NCBI GenBank assembly: GCA_037127255.1
Contig: JBANSL010000003.1
Location: 19,161,314-19,225,313 of the forward strand
Length of the DNA: 64,000 nt
Direction of reading: 5' to 3'
DNA from: Persicaria tinctoria
Taxonomy: Eukaryota > Streptophyta > Magnoliopsida > Caryophyllales > Polygonaceae
The notes below the pieces were generated by a model. That model saw only the letters and a list, made by a program, of their open reading frames with translations, did no database searches and was not told the origin of the DNA. Position numbers and translations under genes: made by a program. Each line of letters starts with the position of its first letter. Positions within the stretch are counted from its first letter, which is position 1. Below, in pieces: positions 20,822 through 34,800 of this stretch.

Positions 20822-23232
20822 TGAGGTTTTGCAATCCGAGTACAATAGGTTGAAGATGTTTTGAAAATCGCCCAATGTTTTCAAATGTTTTTGGAATTTT
20901 TTTTATAAAGGGCAAAATGAATTTAATTGGACTTAAAACCTAAAATGAACAAAGGGGAAATAATCTCGTGGGTAGAGACCAAAGCGATAGACGTCTCTTA
21001 TGGTTGTAGAACGCGGGGAGCGGTAGACAAAATGCTAGCTTTTATTTACAGATGGGCTTAGAAGACTCCGAGGAACACCAGGAAGGTTGGATTGTTGAGT
21101 TAGGAGGCCGTGAGGTTTTTGCCCCTCCGGTCAACCGTCCCTCGAAGGACGACATAGATCGTCTCTATGCTTACGTTTATATATGTACATATATGCAATT
21201 GGGCTCGAGGGCGATCCTCCTCGAAGAGGATCATATTAATCTTGATGATTGCTTCCGTGATGAGTGCTCTATTGTGCTTAGGATAGCGAACTAATCAGTA
21301 TGTCTTGACTTGAATCATGTGTTGAATAACTGTGCAAACGGGATAGTGGGAGAAAACCTTGTTCTTATGTAATCGGAATTCCTATTTTGTCGAAATAGCC
21401 CTTTCATATTTCAAACCCCCTGATGGTTCTGACTCTGTCATCCGCCCCACCAAAACATCTAGGCATGTTAGCAAGGGTCGAGAAGCATCCGCTCCCCTGT
21501 TTAGAGTCTTGTTTCGTATCCCACCATCGATGCTTCTATCGAGTCTCGTACCTGTTATTGGGGTCTTTCACGGGAAATTTGGGTCGGTCAACTAACTACC
21601 TTCGAAAATCGTGTCAGATGTGAGGGTTACCTGAGTATGTTAGTGGGAGTGAGGATTTAAATCGTTTCGAGATAGAAGTGAGTTGTCTTATGGAGTCATC
21701 CCTTTCGATCCTCGTAATGGCCAACCATGTCTTCTTGTCACAAGAGTCTAAACACGAGTTCTACCCTCATCTCTCGGAAACGGCATGAATGTCCTTGTAT
21801 CCTACCCATCAAGTCATAATAGCGTCCCACGGGGAAACGGGGTGGTGAGTCGGTGATTGTCCTTAGAGAATTCTGTCAAGTTATAATGATAGCCTCTTTG
21901 TGATTTAATGACATGCTATATTGGTATAATTCAGCATGACTTTCCCGGTACATTGCATGGTTGCACTTATGAGTTGATGTATGTGTCTTATGTATTGAAT
22001 TCCCATGATTATTGTCTCCCTATGAACTAGGTCCATGATAGTGTGTTGAACTCTCGTTGCATGTTTAAAACGTGAATTGGATGACTTAGAATGCCAGATT
22101 AACCTAATTGGACCTAATTGGTTGTGTACATGTTTAATGAGTATTTCTAGTATCATGTAAGACATATACCTCCAAGTTATAGGCCCTCGTATGATTGTGT
22201 GACGTCCTAGTCTTACTATGCGAATATGGATGTATGTGATGAGATAGTTGCTGTACCAACCCTGCATGAACTGACCATACCTTTAGCAAGATTTTTAGGG
22301 TACATCTTAGCATACTTTCCGTAATATTATGACTTGCTTAATTGTGTATCAAAATGAGTGATAAGTCGTGCATATGATATCCTGTGATGTTTGCTAGATC
22401 TTGCATAACTTGGGCCATATATGTCCCATGTCAGTCTGTGCATACATGTTCTTAGTCTGTCAAGCATGATTGGTGAATGAAATGATAAGTTGCTAGCTTG
22501 TTCTGCACACATATAAAGATGCTTATATGAACATGTTATGAATGCGTAAATCGATATTCCTTGAGATAGGTGCATACTAGTGTGAAATAATGTGATGATA
22601 TCTCTTGATTTTTATGTGTTTGTGTACCATAATTATAAGGGCATCGTTGTAACTCTCGGGTTGGGATCTTATCCTTGGTCTCGTCGTCCCTAGTCCTGGT
22701 CCATACCTGAACTCTTAAGGAATTGTGTTGTCTGCCCTTGTCTCTCCCCTATCTCCGTAACTTCTAACCCTTGCGATCCTTCGATGAGCACCGATATGCA
22801 AGAAAGGACCGACGACCAAGTGGCACCAGAGCGGCGCAACGGAAGTGTGATGGGTCCATGGCCCCTTAGGCCCCAGGAACAACGTCTCCGATGGCAAAAA
22901 GGACGAATATGCTTCAAAGATGACAATCGTTAACAGATTCATTCCAGCAGACACGAGGAAGAGCATTCTTAATTCAAATTGTGGATTCTTCTATACTAAT
23001 CAGAATTGATGTTTTGTGATAGGCCTAGAACTGACATAATTGAATGTGTGATGATGGATGTGCTGAATTGGTAGCAATGATTGCCTGACTAACTTGTTTC
23101 TATGACGATGTGCCTTGGTGCCTTGGTATACTGACTTGCGGGTGAGTAGGTTATGGGTTATATGTATGGGAGTGCTTTCTTTTTGAGCTTAAGTCATGAG
23201 ATTCTTCAGTGAGACGAGTTGGAAAGTGGCAG
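20822..23232 (+). other. LARD-like internal region, left part
   Basis: No gag, protease, RT or integrase motif is found in any frame. The longest frame of note (21052-21294, 80 codons) starts MGLEDSEEHQEGW and shows no known domain. Scattered TGTATGT/CATGAT words make the region slightly low in complexity. Likely non-coding RNA leader or packaging sequence of the element. Confidence 0.6.
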
Positions 23233-24459
23233 CACTACCAAAAACACAGGAAATAACCACGGTCAAATAGCCACGAATTGGCCACGAATGACCGTGGCTA
23301 AACGGTTTAGCCACGGGCATAGCTACGAATTTCACGTTCGTCGCCATTCGTGGCTATATGCCTCGTCGCTAATAGCCAGCTCCCCAACATCCGTGGCTAA
23401 TAGCCACGATCTGACAATCCGTGGCTATGTCCGTGGCCAGTTCGGAATTGTGTCATCCGTGGCTGTTGCGACGAAGTTAGCCACGGTGTATGTCGTGGCT
23501 GATTTCGCGGCTTGACACGTGCGAGATGTCTAGCGTCTTTCATGGCTGATTTCGTGGCTGATTTCGTGGCAACGACCGTGGCTATTCTCATGGCGGTATT
23601 CGTGGCTAAGTTCGTGACTTTATTGCTGGCTATGTCAGTGGCCTTATTCGTGTCCTTATTCGTTTTGTGAGCTAGAAAATAAATTTAATATAATTTTATA
23701 AATCTGTCACACAAACACATCCAAAATAACCATAAATTACACCATTCAAAACACTCTTACAACATACAGAAGTACTACGCCTAAGAAAAGACATCAACGC
23801 ATCTTAAGAATATAGACACTAGTTTGAGAGCTTCCGCCTTGTTCCTGCACCCAATGCTTCACACTGGACCAACTAGCGATTGAGCTGCAGTGAGGGCAAG
23901 GTTCTATTTTTTCTGCCAAGGTATGAAATTACATGTCCCTGTTCAATTACAAAAACATAACACATATCAAATACTAAATTTCATGAATAGCAGATTGAAT
24001 AAGTAAATTTAAACAATTTTAAAAATAACAAATTCATAAACAAACCATCAAGGATAAACAACGCATTGCCTACAAAATCGGAAGGAAATCAGTCTCAATT
24101 TAGTTTTTAATTTTTCTTTTTCCCTTTAAAAGTTCCTCTCCTTTTCTTGTATTAAGGGGCAATCAGATATTCAATTTAAGATAGGCAACTCTCTTGCTGT
24201 TACATACACACAGATTTCTTTGATGCTTTCAGCCAAGTATTTGCTATAATCTCCTCCACGACTGTTCACGGAACAGCAAACAGAAGGTTAGCTCAACTCT
24301 AAGGATAACAGATACCAAGTTTCTAATATTCAAAATAAACGAGATCCAATTCATACAAAAAAAAAACCGAATTCAACACATACACTAAAAAAAAACTCAC
24401 AACTGTTGAACCTTCAATTCAAAATCAGTATAAAAATCCCAATTTTTTTTGCATAATTT

Positions 24460-25130
24460 TGTACTCTTTGATTTAATATTTTATATCATCCCAACAAGAG
24501 AAAGACAAGCTGGATAGAGAGAGCATAAAACTTCATCTCCCATGGCTGCTCACCTGCAGATTCGAATGAAGGAGGAAGCAGAAATCTTCAATCCCTCCCA
24601 CCTCGTTCTCCTTGATGCTGCATCCTCCAATCTGACGCTGATGCCGACACGCTCTTCCCAGGCTACCTGTGGATTTGGAGTTCGTTCACCATGGCTTCGG
24701 TGGTGTGAGTTCGAAAGCTATGGCGGCCTGTGGATCTGTGAGTCCAAATAGGTTAGAAAAGGAGATTCGAGAACTGAGAACTGAACAAGGAGATACGGTT
24801 GTAGGTAATATGGGATTTGCTCAGGGAGATTTTTGGAAACGATTTTCAACCATGGAAAAGGAAGCTGGCAAGAGAGGCGCACAATCGGTCTCCAGGAAAC
24901 GAAAGTTGTCGATTAAAACCATGAATTTTGGGGCAAATGGGATGGAGAGGCGAGAGGAAGAGACGGCAATGGAGGTAGAGGGAAGAGGCAATACGATCAG
25001 TTGAGTGTGAAATTGGAAGGGAGAGGCGACATGAATCCTCTTCAGAATGCATCCATTAACAGTGAAAAGGGAGAGGCAAGTTGAAGCGTTGAAGGCAGAG
25101 AGGCGGTGAAGAGGATGAATTAGGGTTAAA
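24460..25130. pseudogene. Gene-like patch in CACTA element 3, source unknown
   Basis: A GC-richer island in AT-rich DNA. The plus strand has overlapping frames from 24542 (MAAHLQIRMKEEAEIFNPSH) and 24669 (111 codons, with RLEKEIRELRTEQGDTVVGN and SRKRKLSIKTMNFGANGMER). On the minus strand it resembles a gene's first exon near a C/T-rich leader. I recognise no family. A captured gene fragment is plausible, but either strand could be the sense strand. Confidence 0.35.
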
Positions 25131-25379
25131 ATGTGAAAAGTTCCTTTTTATACCCACATTGGGCCAACTATCCGAAAATTCAAAGTCCAGTAGGTTATCG
25201 CTCAAAAGTACATTACAACTCAAAAAAATATCTATTCACCGCCTAAAATGTGGATAGACAATTTTCTAACATATATTGACTTTTTCTATTTTGAAACATA
25301 CTAGTAATATATATAAAAAATTAATATTATAAAATTTTAATTAAAGTTAAGATATCTTTTAAAATAAAAACAAAGTTAA

Positions 25380-28300
25380 GTACTTTTATAGTATTCTCAT
25401 AAGAATTTATTAATTAGTTAATATAAGATTTTGTTCAACAATCATTGGTTACTTATATAAGAATTTTTTAGGTAACATATGGTTTTATCAGTCATTAGTT
25501 ACTTCTATAAGTTTTCCTCAAAACTTAATTTTATATTCTCATAGGAATTTATTAGTTAATATAAAGTTTTATTTAACATTTATTAGTTATTTATGTGTGT
25601 TTTCCTCAAAACATACCATTATATGATTCTAGTAAGAATTTACTAGTCAATCTAAGGTTTTATTAAACATTTATTCATTACGTATGTGAATTTTCCTAAA
25701 AAAAAAATACTCTTATAGTATTCTAATAATAATTTATTGCTCAATATAAGGTTTATTAAACATTTGTTTTTTTTGGTGAAATTTATTAAACATTTGTTAG
25801 TTACTTATATGAGTTTTTCTCAAAACTTACTTTTATATTATTCTAATAAGAATTTATTAGTCCATATAAGGCTTTATTAAATATTTGTCGGTTACTTATA
25901 TGAGGTTTCCTCAAAACATACTCTTTTAGTATTCTAATAAGAATTTAGTAGTCAATATAAGGTTTTATTATACATCTATTCGTTACTTATATGAGTTTTC
26001 CTCAAACATAATTTTATAGTATTGTAATAAGAATTTAGTAGTCAATATAATGTTTTATTAAACATTTATTAGTTACTTAACAATGAGTTTTCCTCAAAAC
26101 ATATTCCTATAGTATTCTAATAAGAATTTAGTAGTCAATATAATGTTTCATGAAACATTTATTCTTTACTTATATGAGTTTTTCTCAAAACATATTCTTA
26201 TAGTATTCTAGTAAGAATTTATTAGCTAATATAAGGTTTTAATAAATATTTGCCAGTTACTTATATGAGGTTTCCTTAAAACATACTCTTACAGTATTGT
26301 AATAAGAAATTAGTAGTCAATATAAGATTTTATTATACATCTATTCGTTACTTATATGAGTTTTCCTCAAACATAATTTTATAGTATTGTAATAAAAAAT
26401 TAGTAACCAATATAACGTTTTATTAAACATTTATTCGTTACTTAACAATGAGTTTTCCTCAAAACATACTCCTATAGTATTCTAATAAGAACTTAGTAGT
26501 CAATATAATGTTTCATGAAAAAATTATTCTTTACTTATATGAGTTTTCCTCAAAACATAATCTTATAGTATTCTAATAAGAATTTATTAGTTAATATAAG
26601 GTTTTAATAAATATTTGCCAGTTACTTATATGAGGTTTCCTCAAAACATACTCTTATAGTATTCTAATAAGAATTTATTAGTTAATATAAGGTTTTAATA
26701 AATATTTGCCAGTTACTTATATGAGGTTTCCTCAAAACATACTCTTATAGTATTCTAATAAGAATTTAGTAGTCAATATAAGATTTTATTAAACATCTAT
26801 TTGTTACTTATATGAGTTTTGCTCAAAACATACTTTTATAGTATTGTAATAAAAATTTAGTAGTCAATATCAGGTTTTATTAAACATTTATTCGTTACTT
26901 AACAATGATTTTTCCTCAAAACATACTCCTATAGTATTATTCTAATAAGAATTTAGTAGTCAATATAATGTTTCATGAAACATTTATTCTTTACTTATTT
27001 TAGTTTTTCTCAAAACTTACTCTTATAGTATTCTAATAAGAATTTATTAGTTAATATAAGGTTTTATTAAATATTGATCAGTTACTTATATGAGGTTTCC
27101 TCAAAACATACTCCTATAGTATTCTAATAAGAATTTAGTAGTCAATATAAGATTTTATTAAGCATCTATTTGTTACTTATATGAGTTTTGCTCAAAACAT
27201 ACTTTTATAGTATTGTAATAAAAATTTAGTAGCCAATATAAGGTTTTATTAAACATTTATTCGTTACTTAACAATGAGTTTTCCTCAAAACATACTCCTA
27301 TAGTATTATAATAAGAATTTAGTAGTCAATATAATGTTTCATGAAACATACTCCTATAATGTTGCATGAAACATTTATACTTTACAATACTATACTGTTT
27401 TATCCAACACTTATAGTATTCTACAACTTTATTACTTAATATAAAATTTTATTCAACACTTGTTAGCTACTTATATGAGTTTTCCTCAAAACATACTCTT
27501 ATAGTATTCTAATAAGAATTTATTAGTATTATAAGGTGTTATTAAACATTTATTCGTTACTTATATGAGATTTCCTAAAAACATACTCTAATAGTATTCT
27601 AATAAGAATTTATTAATCAATATAAGGTTTTATTAAACATTTATTCGTTACTTATATGAGTTTTCCTCAAAACATTTTCCAATAGTATTCTAGTAAGAAT
27701 TTATTTTTGGTAGAAACTAATAAGAATTTATTAGTTATTTTAAGATGTTATTCAACATTTATTAGTTACTTATATGAGTTTTCCTCAAAACATACCCTTA
27801 TAATATTCTAATAAGAATTTGTTACTTAATACTCCCTCCGTTAATCAAAACATGTCGTTTTAGACATTTGCACATTATTTAAGAAAGCAAATAAAAACAA
27901 ACAAAAATACATTTATACCCCTAATTATTACTTTACTTTTCCACTTTATTGAAAACTACAACTAACAAACATCTAATCATGATAAGGGTAATTTTGGAAA
28001 GTGAACACCAAAATACCTAAAACGACAAGTTTTTCTTAACAAGATTTTACTCCTAAAACGACATGTTTTTCTTAACGGAGGGAGTATAAAGTTTTATTCA
28101 ACAATTATTAGTTACTTATATGATTTTTCCTCAAAACACACACTTATAGTATTCTTATAACATTTTATTAGATAATATAAGGTTTTATTTCATAATTATT
28201 TGGTACATATATGATTTTTCCTCAAAACACACACTTATAGTATTCTAATAAGAATTTATTACATAATATAACGCTTTATTCCAAAATCAGTAGCAACCTA

Positions 28301-28440
28301 TATGATTTTTCCTCAAAATAAATTCTCATAATATTCTCATATGAATTTATTAGTTAATATAAGATTTTATTCAACGATTATTAGTTACTTATATGCTTTT
28401 TTTTTTCCTCAAAACACATTTTATTCAACAATTATTAATT
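25380..28440. repeat. Tandem array, period about 91 bp
   Basis: The unit runs CCTCAAAACATACTCTTATA, GTATTCTAATAAGAATTTA, TTAGTTAATATAAGGTTTTA, then TTACTTATATGAGTTTT. Consecutive copies at 26641 and 26732 give a 91-bp period. About thirty diverged copies fill roughly 3 kb. It is non-coding. A Stowaway-like MITE sits inside it at 27832-28084. The array is wholly within CACTA element 3, so it expanded in, or was carried by, that transposon. Confidence 0.9.
27832..28084. mobile_element. Stowaway-like MITE (253 bp)
   Basis: Inverted ends CTCCCTCCGTTAATCAAAAC and CTTAACGGAGGGAG, flanked by TA on both sides (27830-27831, 28085-28086), the signature of Tc1/mariner-derived Stowaway elements. CATGTCGTTTTAG and CTAAAACGACATG pair further in. 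Confidence 0.9.
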
Positions 28441-29299
28441 TTGTTTATTTTTGAATATTTATTTGCATATAAAGACATATATCATTAATGGGCCCATTGG
28501 CGAAAAATATAGTCATATTTGGGCCTATAATAAATTAAAGTCCATTAGAAATTAAAGTGTGTGATATGGGGTTAACTGTAAATAGCGACGGCATTAGCCA
28601 CGGATATGACTGTGGCTCTTAATTGGGTTGTTTAATATGTCGAGAGCTATTAATTGGGCTTCCATATTCATTGGGCTTTGACTACTACTAACGAGTTGAC
28701 CATCTTTGGGCTTTTACTATCTTTGATATTGGGCTTGACTGCCTTTGGACTCTAATATTTTTTTTGGGTGATATTTTGAGCTTTAAAATTATTATTTTCT
28801 TTAATTTGTGTGAATAATTACCCAAATTCGGATATAGCAATGGACAATGGGTATGATCATATTAGCGTCAAATTCAGCCACGGACTTTCCAACAGTGGCT
28901 AAATTCGTGGCTATTGACCATGAAATCAGGTCATGATTGCCAATTATCACTTCTTCTTAGCCACTGATACAACCACGATATTTTTTGCGGGCTTATTGGT
29001 GTCGAAATCAGCCACGAATATTCATGATCGTGGCTAATAGTCATGACAGGTCGTGGCTAACAGCCATGAATTTAGCTACGACATTCATGATCGTGGCTAA
29101 TAGTCATGACATTTTGGACACGAATTTATGTCATCACCCCCAGCCACGGATTTAGCCACGAAAATTTTCACTCGACGCTTACTTAGCAACGACATATCAG
29201 GTCGTGGCTACGTTCGTAGCTATCAGCCACGGATTCAGCCACAACCCTATGTCGTTGCTAAAAAATCCGTGGCTATTTCCTGTGTTTTTGGTAGTGCAG

Positions 29300-31858
29300 G
29301 TGGATTAAGGTATTCGGATTAGGTCTTTGGTCGTGTGAAATGGGGTGCATGAATGATGTTTTAGCTTGAGTAGAGCCGAGTGAGTTGGGATGTGTCGAAG
29401 ATAGTGGTTCGTGAGTATAGATGAGGTTCCAGATAGGTCTTAGGTGGTGAGTGAGGCTAGTATGTCTAGATTTTGAGGGACATGTCCAAGTGAGAAGTGG
29501 TAGTCTAGGCAGGTAGTGTGTGCGGGTAGTATAAAAGAGTGGTTGACTGAGGTCTGGACTAGTTTCATTAGGGTGATATTGAGATTGGGTGTGGGTAGAG
29601 GTAGTTAGGATAGTTCTAGAGGTGGATGGGCAAGCTAGGAGTTGATCGGGGGATTCTTGAAGGGAGGTGTTGTGAGACGGATTGGTGTGCTAAGGAAGGT
29701 GCCTAGATAGTCTATGAGCGGAACGTGGGCGGTGTCAAGGATGATCGATTAAGGAATGTCTGAGGAATCGTAAAATTTGGGACTAGGTGATGGGTGCTAA
29801 GAGTGGGGCGATTTCGGTAAGGGATGAGGTTGAGGAATTTCCTAGGAAATGTAGTATGAGGTTGCTTGGGAAATTATCGATCGGGGATATTAGGTTGTTC
29901 ATATCAGGGTTGTTCGTGTGATGAGTATTTGGGGGTTGTTTAGATATGATTGGTAATGCTTGGGGAATTTATGAGTGAAGGATCTCTAGATGCGTTGTTG
30001 GAGGATTTTGGCATAAGGAATGAATCGGGATTTATGAGTGGAGGTCATTGTGGCTATTGAGGTAATTGAGGATGTGAGATGAATCTTCGAGGAAAGGCTG
30101 GTAGGCATGCAATGATATAGTTTAGATTCCTAGTAAGATTGTGGTCTTAAGGTTGAGATAGAGAGATTATGCGCATGGATTTGGGGACTAGGCAAAGCAT
30201 AAGGTATTGACGACGCTAGAGAGATTTTTGAAGGTTGGTGAAGTTGCGGTGCTTAGGAAATTCGGACGAGGATGTCATAGGAATTCGGTGAAAATGATTA
30301 TCGGTACATAAGGGTTTAAGTGGTAGAGATTTCGAGTTTTAAGGAAGCGCGATCTGAGGCAATTTGGGGAAACATGTGGAGTTGAGGGAACTAGTCTAGC
30401 TAGGTACAGTATGCCGGGAAGAGGATCTAGAGTGGGTCAGCTTGATGGCCATGGTGATTCGTGGTTGGGAGTACCACTAGTTGAGTTCTACATTAGAATT
30501 GGTCGGGAGTGTCAGGTGTGAGATGGTCAGAATAAGTTGGGTCCTTAGAGGTGGATGGTTAATGAGAGTGGTTAGTGGCGTGGGGAGTATGATTAAGTTA
30601 GCAAGGTGATTCGCGATGTCTTTTTAGGAGATGATAGTCGAGTGAAAGGTAGGACTTTAGATCGGGATGTCGAAGTGGATTGGCCCTTAGATGGCTTGAT
30701 GGCATAGGAGTTGGGATACCTTGTAGTTGGTTTGGGTATTCGACCTTGATTGTGAATAGTTATGAGGCTAGAAAGGTTGTATGTGAGCAGGATACAATGG
30801 TGCCTAGAACTAGTAGTGGATTGAGTTGGTAGACCTCGGTGAAGTTGATCTTAGTGCAAGGGATGGTGAGTAGTGGCCGTGTCTCGTCATGATTGGTAGT
30901 GTAAGGCAGATTCTCCTGGGATAGTGATCTAGTGTATACTTTACTTGGGGCCGAATGTTGTGCGAATTCTATGCTATAGACGATGTTGATTCTCTGATGT
31001 GTTGTCGTTGACAATAGGGAACTGTTAGTACTAACATAGTTATCCCTGAACTCGATGGAATGCTACTGTACGGAAGCAGTTGTTTGCCTCTAATGCGATG
31101 ACACTTGGTAGTTAGAATGAGTATGATGTACTTATCTGATTGATATAACGTGCTTATATGATTGATATGGTGTGTAACTTCCGTGAGATGATGTGATAAA
31201 TTCTACCATATATGATACGATGGTAGATATGCTATGCTATGTGTCTATTCTTGAGGTGATTATGTTATGCTATTAGACGTGAGGTGCTATTGTTATTCGA
31301 TATATATACATGATGCTTGATGATGGAAATGATAGAAATTGAACTGTTCAACCTTGTTTATGTCTTAGAACCTAGGAAGAGAATAGAGGATAAGCCCTTA
31401 GAGGTGGATGGTAATGAACTGAGAAGTTGGAAATGATTTAGGCTAACGTCGAACTTGAAATTTTGGATGGTGTTTCAAAAGAGACTAACTTGGATTTTAA
31501 GAAACTAATGTGACTCTAGTTTTAATTATAACACCCCACGAAGTGGATACATGCATTTTTTAGGGGCCATTATAGATTGCTTGCTAAGACATAGTGGAGA
31601 TGTTGTAATGCTTTTCGAGTTATGATATAACCGAGAAGTCGAGGTAAGGATGTGGTAAGGGCCCATATTACATTCTCACTAAGACCTATCGGGGATATTA
31701 TGATCATGACAACGATGCGGTGAGAATCTCATAGGGGCACTTATGAGGTACTTACGGGATCAATGACATGATCCTTGGACTCACCGATTCTAAACTTCAT
31801 CTCCTGTTTTAAAATGATTTTAGTCTCGAGGATGAGACTTATTTTTAGAGGTGGATGA
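29300..31858 (+). other. LARD-like internal region, right part, G/T-rich
   Basis: About 2.5 kb with no gag or pol motif. The plus strand is strikingly rich in G and T and poor in C up to about 31.4 kb (for example GAGTTGGGATGTGTCGAAGA). Open frames are short. The region ends at the purine tract AGAGGTGGATGA (31847-31858), the plus-strand primer just before the 3' LTR. Confidence 0.6.
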
Positions 31859-34800
31859 TGTAAAGGCTCAGATTTATAAATATAAATCTTTCGAAGAATG
31901 AATTTAAAAATGAATTTAAATCGAATTAAAAGATCATTTAACGGATTCCAACCCGAATTTAAATTTTGACAAACCATTCAGTCCTTTTTCCTCGAATCGG
32001 ATGGCGATATCCTTTCGGTTTTAAAAAAATCTAATTGATCGAGAAAGCGGGATTCTAAAAAAAATTAACATTCGAGAACTAATTCGAGGTTTGAGATTCG
32101 CGTATTCGGGTATTAGTTTAACCAATTTCACACTCCACCCTTACCTTACCTTACCCACTCCCTCACCTCACCTTACCCTGCAAACTGACCCATCCCCTGC
32201 GGCCCTGCCTATTTCAACTGTCACCTTCACCATTACCCTTCACCATCACCGTCATCAACTCATCCGCTTCCACCTGCTTCACTCTTTTTCATGCCATCGC
32301 CTTCACTTCGTCACCATCTCCATCCTCGATTCCGTTGAAGCCAGCAGCTTCCTCAGCACCTCCACACCCTCCCCAACATTCGAAGGTGTAGCCAAGCCAC
32401 CTAGGAGCCACCCAGCGCCGCCGTCAAGCCACCGAAGCTCCTTCCCCTGTTCGAGTGAGCTTCGCCGCTTCGGTAAGCCGTTCTCCTTCGTTTCCCATCC
32501 AAATCACTCTCGATCCCTACCATCACACTCACCCATGTCCGACGCAGGTCCGAGAAGCCGTCGCGAGCCACCGACGACGCCCATAACTACGATCGAGAGC
32601 TCCGAAGTCGTGAACCTCCTCGGTGAGCTTTCGAACTCCCTTCCCTTTCCTTGGTTCATTTTGGTTCCTTCTTGTCTTCGAGGGGTCGAGAGAGAGAGTC
32701 GGGGATGGGTAGGAGAGGAGAGGTGAACCTGGGGCGTCGGCGAGCTCGAGAGCGAGTGCGGGAGGGCGAGGGGAAAAGATAAAGTATTAATTTTGGATAT
32801 TTATAAAGGGTTGATTTTATTAAATAAAAACGGTTTGGATTTTAGGGGATTTGGAAATAACTTATAAGGGTGTTTTATAATATTATATCTATAATAATAA
32901 TTGGGATTTAACATAAATAAGTTGGACTTGCCTGTTAGAAAAGAATTTCAAGGTTGGAAAGTAGTCTAATAAATAAATTAAAAAGAGAATTCGACGAGTA
33001 TTTTAAGGGTCGGAATACTTAATTATTTAACTGGGATTTGAAACGGTTTTGGAACTAACTTAGGAATAAGACTTATTCGATGACTAACTAACATGATAAT
33101 ATGATCGTTTGACGAACATTATGATATGTATGACTAATAGCATGACTTGTGGTGAATTATTATATGAGATTAAATGTTGGATAATTATGACGATCTAGTA
33201 GGATTTATATCACACAAATTATGTCTTATGATTTTGATGAACCTTTGAGGTATATGCGGAATTGATGTATATGAACATGTGGAATTGGTTGATTAATGAT
33301 TTATGGAAAACGATGTGGTCTTGAAGAGCGGATGATGCGATTAAATGACTTTCATAATATGTTACTTGTTCTAATGATTGAGGTGTGCTTGAGTGCTTAA
33401 TAGTTGGATGTAGACTTATGTATATTCCATTATGTACTAGGTGATACTCTGTGATTGTGAATATTGTGTGCTGGATTCTCCTGTTGCCGATCTACTAGTC
33501 AGGTAAGTACCTTCGGGGCTTTCTCAGTAACCAGTACCTCCTGCCTGATGTGTCATATAGTATGTAGGTGTTTCATATGCATAAGAGCATGCCATGTAGT
33601 ATCATGCTTAGGAATTGCACTTACGAATGAGCATTCTTATTCTGTATGCGTTTGAATACAGAACGGCCGTTATCTGTGAGTCCTAGAGTCCTTGCTAGGG
33701 TCATAGGATAGCCCAGCTTCATCGGGTGTTGTCCTCCTCGAGTCATTTATATATATCACGAGATACGAGATAGGCATGAGATATGATATGATGATGAGAT
33801 ATGATATGATGATGAGATTTGATATGATTATAGCATCGAACTGGCCAGTCTCCACCCTATCTGTAAGGGTGGTGGTGGTAGAAGAGGGATATACCACTTG
33901 GTATTCTTTGTTAAGGCCTTACTTAATATTCTGCACATATTAATTAGGAACATGATAGTGTGGTTAATATTCACGCACTACAAAAAAAAAAAGAATTTTG
34001 CCACGCTCGGTAGCAACGGCAAGGGTCTGCCGTAGCTAGTAGGGTGATTTTGGCCACGGTTGAGCTACGGATGGGGAGCACGGTAGCAACGGCAAGGGTC
34101 TGCCGTAGCTAGTAGGTAGATTTTGGCTGTCGTCTAGCAACGGATGAAGAGCCGTAGCTGAAATTTGCCACGGCAACATCTATCCCGTGGCTAGCTTTAC
34201 TTCAGCCGGTGGACATGGGTGTGACGGCAAGACTCAGCCGTGGCAAAAAAATTTGGGATGACGCTAAACCGCTCCAGATATATCCTATCCCTATATCGAA
34301 AAACTAATCTAAATATACCCTTTTTCACTTTCTTTCTTCTTCTCTCTCCACTTTCCATTTCTTCTCTCTCCACGTTCAAACCCTAAATCCCAAATCTCCC
34401 ACATTCAACCCCAAATCTCCCCACATTCAACCCTAAATCGCTCAAATCCGAGGCACGAAACGCAAACTCCTCTCTCCAGATGTAGATAGCTTCGAAAATG
34501 GATGGGAGTTAAGGTAAAATCGTTCTTAGTTTGGTGTTATATGTCTGAAGTCGCCCGAAGTGAAATCGCCAGTCGGTAGGTCATCTTGGTCTGAAATCGG
34601 CCTACATCTGAAGCCCAATTTGTTCCCTCCCGCCTCTGGTGCCGTCGTTTGTTCTTCCGGTCTGAATTCGGCCTACCTCTGAGCACGTCTTCTTCTTCCG
34701 GCCACCGACTCTCCCTCCTTCTCTCTTACCGCAATTGACGTCGGTAAGCCCTGTTCCTCCCTTAATCTCTTCCACACAGATTTCTAGCTAGGGTTTTAAG

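Larger units (their letters stand above)
23233..29296. mobile_element. CACTA element 3 with internal 91-bp array
   Basis: Terminal repeats CACTACCAAAAACACAGG and CCTGTGTTTTTGGTAGTG are perfect inverses; the 3-bp duplication CAG flanks both sides (23230-23232 and 29297-29299). Subterminal regions (23250-23640 and 28570-29280) are packed with AGCCACGA/CGTGGCTA words. No transposase is present. Contents: a gene-like GC-richer patch at 24460-25130 and a 3 kb tandem array interrupted by a Stowaway-like MITE. The termini differ from elements 1 and 2 (CACTACC against CACTACA), so it belongs to a related but distinct subfamily. Confidence 0.93.

Noticed and set aside
32091..32726. 211-codon open frame as a gene
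   Set aside because: It lies in the GC-rich part of an LTR; the other LTR has no frame of similar length, and no domain is seen.
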